Source: Paraburkholderia youngii (GTDB taxonomy: Bacteria; Pseudomonadota; Gammaproteobacteria; Burkholderiales; Burkholderiaceae). Taken from it: DNA of 64,000 nt. The translations under genes were made by a program, and so were the position numbers. The stretch spans positions 620,001-684,000 of the forward strand of contig NZ_JAALDK010000002.1 in assembly GCF_013366925.1 (NCBI RefSeq). The letters are read 5' to 3'. The notes below the pieces were generated by a model. It saw nothing but the letters and a program-made list of their open reading frames with translations, was not told the origin of the DNA and made no database searches. Below are positions 1-7,647 of the stretch, piece by piece; positions within the stretch are counted from its first letter, which is position 1; every line of letters begins with the position of its first letter.

Positions 1-569
1 TGCATCGCGATACACCGTACGAGTTCGATCATGGCGGCGCGCATGTCTGCATCGAGTATCAGCCGGCCGAATCGGATTCGCGCGTATTCGGCGGCAATTC
101 GAACTGGCGTGGACCCGTGTGGATGCCCGTCAACTATCTGCTGATCGAATCGCTGTATGAATTCCATCGCTACTACGGCGACGAGTTCCGCATCGAGTAT
201 CCGACGGGGTCAGGCAACCGGTGCTCGCTCAGCGAGATCGCCGACGGTCTCGCACGGCGTGTCACCACCCTCTTTCTGAAGGACGAGCACGGCATGCGAC
301 CGGTGATGGCGGCTTATCCGCAGTTGCAGGCCGACCCGCGTTCGTCCGATCTCGTGCTTTTCCACGAGTACTTTCACGGCGACAGCGGGCGTGGCGTCGG
401 CGCTTCGCATCAGACGGGCTGGAGCGGTCTCGTCGCGCTGCTGCTGCAGCCGCGTCTGATGAAGCTGGCCCATGTGGCGTCCGATACCGCTGCCGCTGGC
501 GCTGCCGAAGATGTGCGGGCAGCAGGCGCGCCAGTTGACGAAGACGCACTGCCCACGATGGCGCGATAG
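1..569 (+). CDS. GH63 / MGH1-like glucosidase, C-terminal part (cut by window start)
   Basis: The frame is open from base 3 with no start, so the gene begins upstream of the window; about 188 residues remain. The visible part contains GGNSNWRGPVWMP followed by VNYLLIESL near residues 31-52, and a late FHEYFHGDSGRG...SHQTGWSGLVA block. These are typical of the (alpha/alpha)6-barrel C-terminal domain of GH63 / mannosylglycerate-hydrolase-like glucosidases, where the tryptophan-rich loops line the sugar pocket. The last 30 or so residues are Ala-rich and look like a non-conserved tail. The family hydrolyses alpha-glucosidic or mannosyl bonds; the true substrate cannot be told from this fragment. 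No partner gene is visible upstream, and about 365 bases separate it from the next gene. Confidence 0.8.
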   Translation, partial: HRDTPYEFDHGGAHVCIEYQPAESDSRVFGGNSNWRGPVWMPVNYLLIESLYEFHRYYGDEFRIEYPTGSGNRCSLSEIADGLARRVTTLFLKDEHGMRPVMAAYPQLQADPRSSDLVLFHEYFHGDSGRGVGASHQTGWSGLVALLLQPRLMKLAHVASDTAAAGAAEDVRAAGAPVDEDALPTMAR

Positions 570-934
570 GACCCTGGGCTGGATGGGTGACAGTCAGTTG
601 CGCCGTGCCTTGACCGCAAGCGAGGCGTACCTGATCGCATCGTTCGCCACAGCGGTGCTCATTCGAAGTCATCGATCGCGCAATGGCTGAGCGGATCATT
701 GCGCGCCTTGCGGCGCGGGCGAGGTGATGGTTTGCCAGGCTTGGCGACGGGACCGGATTGGCGCTGCCAATAACCGCGCTATTGCACCACGCGGGTAAGC
801 CCGAATATTACACATACATTAACAATTCCATACTCCGTCACGACGGGCGCTCAGGCTCCCTGAGAACGTCCAGTCGGCGTGCATGGAAGTCGCTTCCAGG
901 CTCTGTGCAAAAAAAGACATGCTACGGAGACAGT
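570..934. other. Intergenic region upstream of the first Liv operon
   Basis: I see no convincing gene in this 365-base gap. Reading frames overlapping it have no family resemblance and no ribosome-binding site. The stretch around 801-835 is clearly more AT-rich than its surroundings and lies about 100 bases upstream of the binding-protein start, so it is the likely promoter region of the Liv operon. No specific operator could be recognised. Confidence 0.4.
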
Positions 935-2149
935 ATGGGAATTCGCTTGAAGAGCGTCGTGAGCGCGCTCGCGTTGTGTGCCCTCATTGACGTCAGTTAC
1001 GCCGCCGAGCCGATCAAGATCGGTGTCGACGGACCTTTCACCGGCGGTTCGTCTTCGATGGGCGTGAGCATGCGCGACGGCGTGCGGCTCGCCACCGCGG
1101 AAATCAATAAAGCCGGTGGCGTGCTTGGCCGTCAGATCGTGCTGGTCGAGCGCGACGACGAAGCGAAAAATGAACGCGGCGTACAGATCGCGCAAGAGCT
1201 GATCAACAAGGAAAAAGTGGCTGCGGTGGTGGGCTACATCAATACCGGCGTGGCACTCGCGTCTCAACGCTTCTTCCAGGAAGCGAAGATCCCGGTGTTC
1301 AACAACGTCGCGACTGGCAGTGTCCTGACAAAGCAGTTCACCGATCAACCGGATAACTACGTGTTCCGCAACGCCGCTGCCGACCGCATTCAGGCGCCGA
1401 TGATCGTTGAAGAAGCGATCACCAAACGCGGCTTCAAGAAGGTCGCGATTCTCGCGGACTCGACCAATTACGGTCAGCTCGGCCGCGAAGACCTCGAAAA
1501 GGCGCTGGCCACTAAAGGCGTGAAGCCGGTTGCCGTAGAAAAATTCAATATCAAGGACGTCGACATGACCGCGCAGCTGCTCAAGGCCAAGGAGGCCGGC
1601 GCTGAAGCGGTATTGACCTACGGCATTGGGCCGGAACTCGCGCAGATCGCCAACGGCATGGCCAAGCTCGGCTGGAAAGTGCCGCTGGTCGGCAGCTGGA
1701 CCCTGTCGATGGCGAACTACATCGACAACGCGAGCACCAACGGCGAAGGCGCGCGGATGCCGCAGACCTTCATTCAGGAAGCGAACACGCCCAAGCGCAA
1801 GGCGTTCATCGACGCGTACCTCAAGGAGTTCAAGCCGAAGAACAACCGCATCGAATCGGCGGTGTCCGCCGCCCAAGGGTACGACTCGGTCTATTTGCTG
1901 GCCGCGGCGATGACCCAGGCAGGTTCGACCGATGGTCCGAAGGTGCGCGCCGCGCTCGAAAACCTCAACAGCAAGGTGGAAGGCGTCGTGATGGTGTACG
2001 ACAAGCCGTTCACTCACGACGACCACGAGGCGATCAGCCCGAACGTGCCGGTGGTTGGCGAGGTCAAGGGCGGCCGCGTGATCTATGCGTATGACGCTGA
2101 TCGCAAGGACGGCAGCCAGTTGCGCAGCAAGCAGGCGTCGACGAACTAA
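935..2149 (+). CDS. Branched-chain amino-acid-type ABC transporter substrate-binding protein (LivK-like)
   Basis: A 404-residue periplasmic binding protein of the type I leucine/isoleucine/valine-binding fold. ATG 935 is chosen because GGAGA at 926-930 precedes it and the encoded protein begins with a signal peptide (MGIRLKS..., cleavage expected after SYAA near residue 24). The mature start EPIKIGVDGPFTGG and the AGGVLGRQIVLVERDD block are typical of the family. It should capture an amino acid or related carboxylate and pass it to the permeases encoded just downstream (LivH, LivM-LivG fusion, LivF). A hairpin follows the stop codon, so this gene may be transcribed more than the rest of the operon. 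The ligand cannot be read from sequence. Confidence 0.93.
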   Translation: MGIRLKSVVSALALCALIDVSYAAEPIKIGVDGPFTGGSSSMGVSMRDGVRLATAEINKAGGVLGRQIVLVERDDEAKNERGVQIAQELINKEKVAAVVGYINTGVALASQRFFQEAKIPVFNNVATGSVLTKQFTDQPDNYVFRNAAADRIQAPMIVEEAITKRGFKKVAILADSTNYGQLGREDLEKALATKGVKPVAVEKFNIKDVDMTAQLLKAKEAGAEAVLTYGIGPELAQIANGMAKLGWKVPLVGSWTLSMANYIDNASTNGEGARMPQTFIQEANTPKRKAFIDAYLKEFKPKNNRIESAVSAAQGYDSVYLLAAAMTQAGSTDGPKVRAALENLNSKVEGVVMVYDKPFTHDDHEAISPNVPVVGEVKGGRVIYAYDADRKDGSQLRSKQASTN

Positions 2150-2189
2150 GCGCGGATAAAAGCCCAAATCCAGCGCGGCAGCATGCTCC

Positions 2190-2228
2190 AAAGCCGCACC
2201 CGCTCGCCAGCGGGGGCGGCTTTGTTTT
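2190..2228 (+). terminator. Hairpin with T-rich tail between binding protein and livH
   Basis: AAAGCCGC (2190-2197) pairs with GCGGCTTT (2216-2223), extended inside by CCCGC/GCGGG around a six-base loop, and is followed by GTTTTAT. It has the form of an intrinsic terminator. As livH starts 30 bases later without an obvious promoter of its own, it is probably a partial terminator that raises the ratio of binding protein to membrane components. Confidence 0.75.
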
Positions 2229-2257
2229 ATAGATGGTGAACTCTAAGGCGCTCGACG

Positions 2258-3133
2258 ATGACCATTCTTTTGCAGCTCATCTATAGCGGGATCGCACTCG
2301 GCATGATCTACGCCGTGATCGCATTCGGCTACCAACTCACATTCGCGACCTCCGGCACGCTGAACTTCGGCCAGGGCGACGCGCTGATGCTCGGCGCGCT
2401 GGTCGGCCTCACGCTGGTTTCCCTCGGCGTCAACTATTGGCTGATGATTCCGCTCGTCTGCGCGTTCGGTCTGTTGCAGGGCGCGTTCGTCGAACGGATC
2501 GGGGTGCGGCCCGCGATCAGGATCAAATCCGAATTCGGCTGGATCATGTCGACGATCGCGCTAGGCATCATCTTCAAGAACGTCGCGGAAAACGTCTGGG
2601 GCCGCGACGATCTGCGCTTCCCGTCGCCGCTGCCGGAAGCGCCGCTCAAGGTGTTCGGCGCCAACGTTCTGCCGATGGAACTTCTGGTGGTCGGCGGCGC
2701 GCTCGCGATGATGCTGGCCGTCGAGTTCTTCAACCGCAGGACGATCTTCGGCAAGGCCGTCGTGGCCACGGCGAACGACCGCGACGCCGCCGCGCTGATG
2801 GGCATCAACACCGGCCTCGTGATCACGTTTTCGTATGCCCTCTCGTCGCTGACCGCCGCGTTCGCCGGCGTGCTGATCGCTCCGCTCACGCTGACCGGCG
2901 CGACGATGGGCGCGGTGCTCGGCCTCAAGGCGTTCGCAGTGGCGATCATCGGCGGTCTCACCAGCGGTTTGGGCATTCTTGTCGGCGGCGTGATTCTCGG
3001 CATCGCCGAGACCACTACCGGCTTCTATCTCTCCACCGGCTATAAGGATGTGCCGGGGCTGGTCCTGCTGCTCATCGTGCTCGCGATGAAACCCGCCGGG
3101 CTGTTCGGCAAGACTTCAATCAAGAAAGTGTGA
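2258..3133 (+). CDS. livH: LivH-type branched-chain amino-acid ABC permease
   Basis: A 291-residue inner-membrane permease of about eight helices. It opens with the family-typical LLQLIYSGIALGMIYAVIAFGYQLTFATSGTLNF-type region (the LNFGQGD motif near residue 37) and carries the conserved GLVITFSYALSSLTAAFAGVL and KAFAVAIIGG segments that contact the ATPase. ATG 2258 has AAGG nine bases upstream. It forms the transmembrane dimer with the LivM half of the next gene, whose start lies at or just after this gene's stop codon, so the two are surely co-transcribed and probably translationally coupled. Confidence 0.93.
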   Translation: MTILLQLIYSGIALGMIYAVIAFGYQLTFATSGTLNFGQGDALMLGALVGLTLVSLGVNYWLMIPLVCAFGLLQGAFVERIGVRPAIRIKSEFGWIMSTIALGIIFKNVAENVWGRDDLRFPSPLPEAPLKVFGANVLPMELLVVGGALAMMLAVEFFNRRTIFGKAVVATANDRDAAALMGINTGLVITFSYALSSLTAAFAGVLIAPLTLTGATMGAVLGLKAFAVAIIGGLTSGLGILVGGVILGIAETTTGFYLSTGYKDVPGLVLLLIVLAMKPAGLFGKTSIKKV

Positions 3134-3141
3134 GGGCCGCC

Positions 3142-5082
3142 GTGAATCTGAAGAAACTCGTTGCGACGGCACTCGTGCTGATCGCGCTTGCGGTGTTCCC
3201 GGTGCTATCGGGCAATCCGTACTACATCCATCTGGTCGAGACCATCATGATCTACGCGATCCTGCTGTTCGGTCTCGACATCGTGGTCGGCTACACCGGC
3301 CAGGTTTCGCTCGGGCATGCGGGGCTGTTCGGGGTTGGCGCCTACACGGCGGGCGTGCTGTTCATGAAGCTCGGCTTGCCGATTTTCGTGACCGCGCCGC
3401 TCGCGATTCTCGTCACGGCCGGCTTCGGCGCGATCCTCGCGCTGCCCGCACTGCGCGTGTCCGGCCCCTACCTCGCGATGGTGACGCTCGCGTTCGGCAC
3501 GATCCTTCAGATTCTCATCAACGAGATGGATTTTCTGACCAACGGGCCGATGGGCGTCAAGATTCCGAAGCCGTCGCTCGGTGCGCGGCCGATGAACGAA
3601 GTCGAGTACTACTGGCTCGTCGCGGCTCTGCTGGTGGCCTCGCTGATCGTCGTGCACCGGGTGCTCAAGTCGCATCTTGGCCGGGCCTTCGAAGCCCTGC
3701 GAGACAGTCCGATCGCGTCGGACTGTATGGGCGTATCGGTGTACCGCTACAAGGTCTACGCGTTCGTGATAAGCGCGGGCTTCGCCGGTCTGGCCGGCTG
3801 CCTCTACTCGTATTCGGAGCAGTACATCTCACCGAATACCTACAACTTCGAGCTGACCATCCTGTTCCTGCTCGCGATCATCATGGGCGGGCGCAAGACG
3901 CGCACCGGCGCGGTGCTCGGCTCGGCGATCATCGTGCTCCTGCCCAAGCTGCTCGATGACATCGATATGTTCCGCATCGTCGCATCGGTGCTGGCAGCAG
4001 CGGTAGTGATCGGCGCAGGCATAGCGCTCGCGCGCAAGGTGTCGACGCCACGCAAGGTGGGGATTCCGGTATTCGGTACGGTGGGGCTCGCCGCGTTTTC
4101 GTACTGCATCGACACGCTCGCCGACTGGCGGCTGAGCATCTTTGGCCTGATGATCCTGCTCGTCGTGTACTACCTGCAGGACGGCGTGATCGGATTCGTG
4201 CGCAAGAGCATGATGGGCGGCGTGGTGCGCGCGAGCACCGTCGACGCCGATCAACCCGCGACCATCGGCGCAGACGCGGTCGCCGCCGTGCACGCGGGCG
4301 ACACGGAAGAAATCCTGCAACTACGCGGCATCCTGATGCAGTTCAGCGGGCTCAAGGCGCTCAACCAGGTCGACCTGAGCGTGCGGCGTGGCACGGTTCA
4401 CGGACTGATCGGCCCTAATGGCTCCGGCAAGAGCACGATGATGAACGTGTTGACCGGCATCTATGTGCCGACCGCGGGCTCGATCGAGTATCGCGGCATG
4501 TCGCTCGCGGGCAAGACTTCGTCGCAGATCGCGTTGGCGGGCATCGCACGCACCTTCCAGAACGTGCAGCTGTTCGGCGAGATGAGCGCGCTCGAAAACG
4601 TGCTGGTCGGCTTGCATCACACGTTTCGCGCACATATCGCGGACGTCGGACTGATGTCCCCGCGGTACCGGCGCGAGGAGCGCGCCGCCCGTGAGCGCGC
4701 GTTGGGCATGCTGCGTTTTGTCGGGCTAGAACATGCGGCCGGCGAAGAAGCGCGCAACCTGCCCTACGGCAAGCAACGGCTGCTGGAAATCGCGCGGGCG
4801 CTCGCGCTCGATCCGCAAGTGCTGCTGCTCGACGAACCGGCGGCCGGCCTGACCGCGCCCGACATCAAGGAGCTGGTCGCAATCATCCGCAAGGTGCGCG
4901 ATCACGGCATTACCGTCGTGCTGATCGAACATCACATGGACGTCGTGATGAGCGTCTGCGATCGCGTGTCGGTGCTCGACTTCGGGCAGAAGATCGCGGA
5001 AGGCAAGCCGGCCGACATCCAGTCGAACGAAAAAGTCATTGAGGCGTATCTCGGCGGCGAAGCGGCGGGGCAAGCGGCCTGA
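3142..5082 (+). CDS. LivM-LivG fusion: ABC permease and ATPase in one polypeptide
   Basis: This 646-residue protein joins two normally separate subunits. Residues 1 to about 330 are LivM-like, with many helices and the GYTGQVSLGHAGLFGVGAY and RALRDSPIASDCMGVSVYRYK-type motifs (the latter near 190). After extra helices and a linker near 370-390 comes an ATPase: Walker A GPNGSGKST, Q-loop in IARTFQNVQLF, signature LPYGKQRLLEIARAL and Walker B VLLLDEPAAGL, with LIEHHMDVV at the H-loop. GTG 3142 is preferred because GAGGG lies 5 bases before it; GTG 3130, overlapping the livH stop, is possible. With LivH and LivF it should make a complete importer. Confidence 0.92.
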   Translation: MNLKKLVATALVLIALAVFPVLSGNPYYIHLVETIMIYAILLFGLDIVVGYTGQVSLGHAGLFGVGAYTAGVLFMKLGLPIFVTAPLAILVTAGFGAILALPALRVSGPYLAMVTLAFGTILQILINEMDFLTNGPMGVKIPKPSLGARPMNEVEYYWLVAALLVASLIVVHRVLKSHLGRAFEALRDSPIASDCMGVSVYRYKVYAFVISAGFAGLAGCLYSYSEQYISPNTYNFELTILFLLAIIMGGRKTRTGAVLGSAIIVLLPKLLDDIDMFRIVASVLAAAVVIGAGIALARKVSTPRKVGIPVFGTVGLAAFSYCIDTLADWRLSIFGLMILLVVYYLQDGVIGFVRKSMMGGVVRASTVDADQPATIGADAVAAVHAGDTEEILQLRGILMQFSGLKALNQVDLSVRRGTVHGLIGPNGSGKSTMMNVLTGIYVPTAGSIEYRGMSLAGKTSSQIALAGIARTFQNVQLFGEMSALENVLVGLHHTFRAHIADVGLMSPRYRREERAARERALGMLRFVGLEHAAGEEARNLPYGKQRLLEIARALALDPQVLLLDEPAAGLTAPDIKELVAIIRKVRDHGITVVLIEHHMDVVMSVCDRVSVLDFGQKIAEGKPADIQSNEKVIEAYLGGEAAGQAA

Positions 5083-5136
5083 GCCGCCCCCCCCTACCTC
5101 GACCCACGAGATACACAGGAACACTCAGGAACACAC

Positions 5137-5871
5137 ATGCTATCGGTCAAGAATCTGCATGCAGGATACGGCAAGGTGAAAGTGCTTCACGGAATTTCGA
5201 TCGACGTGCCCAAGGGCTCGGTCGTCACGCTGATCGGCTCGAACGGCGCGGGCAAAACCACCACGATGCGCGCGATCTCCGGCATGATCCGCGCGAGCGA
5301 CGGCGAAATCACGATGGGCGTGGGCGCGAGCGCAAAACGGATCGACGCACTCGACTCGCATCGCATCGCGCGTCTCGGGCTCGCGCATTCGCCGGAAGGA
5401 CGGCGCGTGTTCGCGACGATGAGCGTGCACGACAACCTGATCCTCGGCGCCTTTCCACGCCTCACGTGGGCGCGTCCGCGCGGCGACGTGAACGCCGATC
5501 TGGAACGCGCGATCGAACTCTTTCCGCGTCTGAAAGAGCGGCGCCATCAACTGGCCGGCACCCTCTCCGGGGGCGAGCAGCAGATGCTCGCGATGGCGCG
5601 CGCGATCATGCTGAACCCGGAACTCGTACTGCTCGACGAACCTTCGATGGGGCTCGCACCGATACTCGTCGAAGAGGTCTTTCGCATCATCGAGAATCTG
5701 AAGGGCCAGGGCGTGACGATGCTGCTCGTCGAGCAGTTCGCCGCGGCGGCGCTCAACGTGGCCGATTACGGTTACGTTCTGGAGAACGGCCGGATCGCCG
5801 CGCATGGGCCGGCGCTGCAATTGCGCAACGATCCGTCAGTGAAGGCCGCTTATCTGGGAACGAGTCATTGA
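5137..5871 (+). CDS. livF: LivF-type branched-chain amino-acid ABC transporter ATPase
   Basis: A 244-residue ATPase with Walker A GSNGAGKTT near residue 33, Q-loop, the LivF-typical LAHSPEGRRVFATMSV segment, signature LSGGEQQMLAMARAI, Walker B LVLLDEPSMGL and LLVEQFAAAAL. It is the second nucleotide-binding subunit of the importer whose other ATPase is fused to LivM in the preceding gene. ATG 5137 follows CAGGA with good spacing, 54 bases after the fusion gene. It is the last gene of the operon. An insertion sequence begins 38 bases after its stop and separates it from what was probably the operon's own terminator at 7286-7314. Confidence 0.93.
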   Translation: MLSVKNLHAGYGKVKVLHGISIDVPKGSVVTLIGSNGAGKTTTMRAISGMIRASDGEITMGVGASAKRIDALDSHRIARLGLAHSPEGRRVFATMSVHDNLILGAFPRLTWARPRGDVNADLERAIELFPRLKERRHQLAGTLSGGEQQMLAMARAIMLNPELVLLDEPSMGLAPILVEEVFRIIENLKGQGVTMLLVEQFAAAALNVADYGYVLENGRIAAHGPALQLRNDPSVKAAYLGTSH

Positions 5872-5905
5872 CGTAACTCAGGGCATCCCCTGGGTCTGTA
5901 ACGCC

Positions 5906-5909
5906 CTAG
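5906..5909. repeat. Target-site duplication CTAG, left copy
   Basis: CTAG directly left of the left terminal inverted repeat of the IS, matched by CTAG at 7262-7265. Confidence 0.8.
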
Positions 5910-5921
5910 CAGGCTGTTGAA
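5910..5921 (+). repeat. IS left terminal inverted repeat
   Basis: CAGGCTGTTGAA, the exact reverse complement of 7250-7261. Confidence 0.88.
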
Positions 5922-5997
5922 TTTGGATCCCGTGTAAACGGGGTTTGAAGGACGGGCGTTATGGATATCGTGTTCATGATCTTTGGCAGCGGATGCG

Positions 5998-7104
5998 ATG
6001 CGCGGAATGGACGAGATGCAGGAACCCCTGTTCACGACGGTCAAGCTCGAGGACTTCGTCCCGGCAGATCACCCGTTGCGACCGATCCGGTTGCTGGTGA
6101 ATGATGCGTTGAAACGGCTCAACGGGCTGTTCAGCGTCATCTACGCGGACACCGGTCGTGCCTCGATTGCGCCTGAGAAGCTGATGCGGGCGCTGCTGTT
6201 GCAGGTGTTCTACTCCGTACGCAGCGAGCGCATGCTGATGGAGCAGATGCGCTACAACCTGCTGTTCCGCTGGTTTGTCGGGCTGGCGATTGAGGACGCC
6301 GTGTGGGACCACTCGGTGTTCTCGAAGAACCGCGACCGGCTTCTGGAGCATGAAGTCGTGGAAGCGTTCTTCACCGAAGTCATGAGCCTGGCGGACAAGC
6401 GGGGCTTGCTGTCGAGAGAGCATTTCTCGGTGGACGGCACGCTGATTCAGGCGTGGGCCAGTCACAAAAGCTTCCGCCGCAAGGACGGCCCGGACGATGG
6501 TCCGCCAGCCGGCGGTGGCCGCAACGCCGACACCGACTGGAAAGGCGAGCGACGTAGCAATGCCACGCACGAGTCGACTACTGATCCGGAGGCGCGATTG
6601 TTCAAGAAGAGCCACAAGAGCCCGGCCATCCTGTGCTACCACGGGCACATCCTGATGGAGAATCGCTCGGGGCTGGTGGTCGGCGCCGTGGTTAGTCACG
6701 CAGATGGTTTTGCCGAGCGGGCCAGCGCATTGCAATTGCTCGATTGCGTGCCAGGTACTCATGCGAAGACAGTTGGCGCCGACAAGGCGTATGACACCCG
6801 TGACTTCGTGAACGATTGCCGCGCTCGCAACGTGACACCGCATGTCGCGCGCAACGATGAGCGTTGGGGCGGCAGCGCCATCGACGGTCGCACTTCGCGG
6901 CATGCGGGCTACCGGACTAGCCAGATCATCCGCAAACGAATCGAAGAGCATTTCGGCTGGGGCAAAACCATCGGGCGGATCCGGCAGACGGTCTATCGCG
7001 GCCTCAAGCGCGTCGACCAGCACTTCAAGCTGACGATGGTTGCGAGCAATCTGACCCGCATGGCCCGAATGCCAGGGATGGTGCCGCGAGGAGCGACGCG
7101 ATGA
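5998..7104 (+). CDS. IS5-family transposase (DDE type)
   Basis: A 368-residue transposase. The N-terminus (QEPLFTTVKLEDFVPADHPLR) is the DUF772/InsH-type DNA-binding domain. The catalytic triad is visible: Asp in HFSVDGTLIQAW, Asp in VGADKAYDTRDFV, and Glu in KRIEEHFGWGKTIGR, with Arg and Lys spaced as in the family YREK motif. No frameshift or internal stop is seen, so the enzyme is probably functional. ATG 5998 is used; TTG 5983 and ATG 6007 or 6016 are other possible starts. It sits inside a complete IS with perfect ends, directly downstream of livF and co-directional with it. Confidence 0.92.
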   Translation: MRGMDEMQEPLFTTVKLEDFVPADHPLRPIRLLVNDALKRLNGLFSVIYADTGRASIAPEKLMRALLLQVFYSVRSERMLMEQMRYNLLFRWFVGLAIEDAVWDHSVFSKNRDRLLEHEVVEAFFTEVMSLADKRGLLSREHFSVDGTLIQAWASHKSFRRKDGPDDGPPAGGGRNADTDWKGERRSNATHESTTDPEARLFKKSHKSPAILCYHGHILMENRSGLVVGAVVSHADGFAERASALQLLDCVPGTHAKTVGADKAYDTRDFVNDCRARNVTPHVARNDERWGGSAIDGRTSRHAGYRTSQIIRKRIEEHFGWGKTIGRIRQTVYRGLKRVDQHFKLTMVASNLTRMARMPGMVPRGATR

Positions 7105-7249
7105 GCCGCCAATGCGCGAAGACTGCGCGCCAGACGAGCCGCATGCGTGCGCCTGCCCCGCGCAGATCGCGCGGTGAACCGTTAATTCAGCGCAATATCG
7201 CACGCGCAAGTCTCCTGAACATAGCTTCGGTCGTCATGACGGGGCGCTT

Positions 7250-7261
7250 TTCAACAGCCTG
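7250..7261 (-). repeat. IS right terminal inverted repeat
   Basis: TTCAACAGCCTG, the exact reverse complement of 5910-5921. Confidence 0.88.
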
Positions 7262-7265
7262 CTAG
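7262..7265. repeat. Target-site duplication CTAG, right copy
   Basis: CTAG directly right of the right terminal inverted repeat of the IS, matched by CTAG at 5906-5909. Confidence 0.8.
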
Positions 7266-7285
7266 GTGGCTTCTTTTAATCCACG

Positions 7286-7314
7286 CCCGCTCTCTTTTCA
7301 GAGCGGGTTTTTTT
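7286..7314 (+). terminator. Strong intrinsic terminator, probably of the Liv operon
   Basis: CCCGCTCT (7286-7293) pairs with AGAGCGGG (7300-7307) around a six-base loop and is followed by seven T (7308-7314). It lies just outside the IS, so before the insertion it would have stood about 60 bases after livF. It now ends both the transposase and any read-through Liv transcript. Confidence 0.88.
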
Positions 7315-7647
7315 GGTTCGTCGATCTCAAACGCCACGTTTCTGCAGCGGATACATTCTTCGACCGTCATCGTGGAATCGCCGCAATCATCATGCCATGC
7401 CAGCAATGCCGGGGATGTCAGTAACGAAATGGCATACCCAAAGATTTATTCACACAAGTTCTGTCACCGCGACCTAGTGTGTTTCGGTAGATACATGCAT
7501 TACTGCATGTCTTCGGCGGACGGCAGCATGCATCGTTCTGCGCTGGGAAAAGACGTTTTCATATGTATCGGAAGGTCGGAAGTGATGGCACCGGCAATGG
7601 AAAGCCGGCAATTCACAGGCGTTTTCCCCTTTTTCGCGAGGCCCAGA
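7315..7647. other. Intergenic region upstream of the Asp-box protein gene
   Basis: This gap of about 330 bases holds no gene I can support. The downstream reading frame stays open through 7372-7647, but the encoded stretch has no signal peptide or family resemblance, while ATG 7648 has both a ribosome-binding site and a signal sequence. The part around 7420-7480 is relatively AT-rich and may hold the promoter. Confidence 0.4.

Larger units (their letters stand above)
5910..7261 (+). mobile_element. Complete IS5-type insertion sequence
   Basis: The element is bounded by 12-base perfect terminal inverted repeats CAGGCTGTTGAA (5910-5921) and TTCAACAGCCTG (7250-7261). It is flanked on both sides by CTAG (5906-5909 and 7262-7265), a four-base target duplication of the YTAR form known for the IS5 group. 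It is 1352 bases long and carries one intact transposase gene in the same direction as the Liv operon. Ends, duplication and gene are all intact, which suggests a recent and possibly active insertion. IS1182-like elements have similar ends, so the subgroup assignment is tentative. Confidence 0.9.

Noticed and set aside
851..2191. 446-residue frame on the minus strand, opposite the first binding-protein gene
   Set aside because: It is a shadow of the binding-protein gene in high-GC DNA: His/Arg/Val-rich composition, no family features and no ribosome-binding site.
5974..7209. 411-residue frame on the minus strand across the transposase
   Set aside because: Antisense shadow of the transposase gene, which itself has an intact DDE triad.
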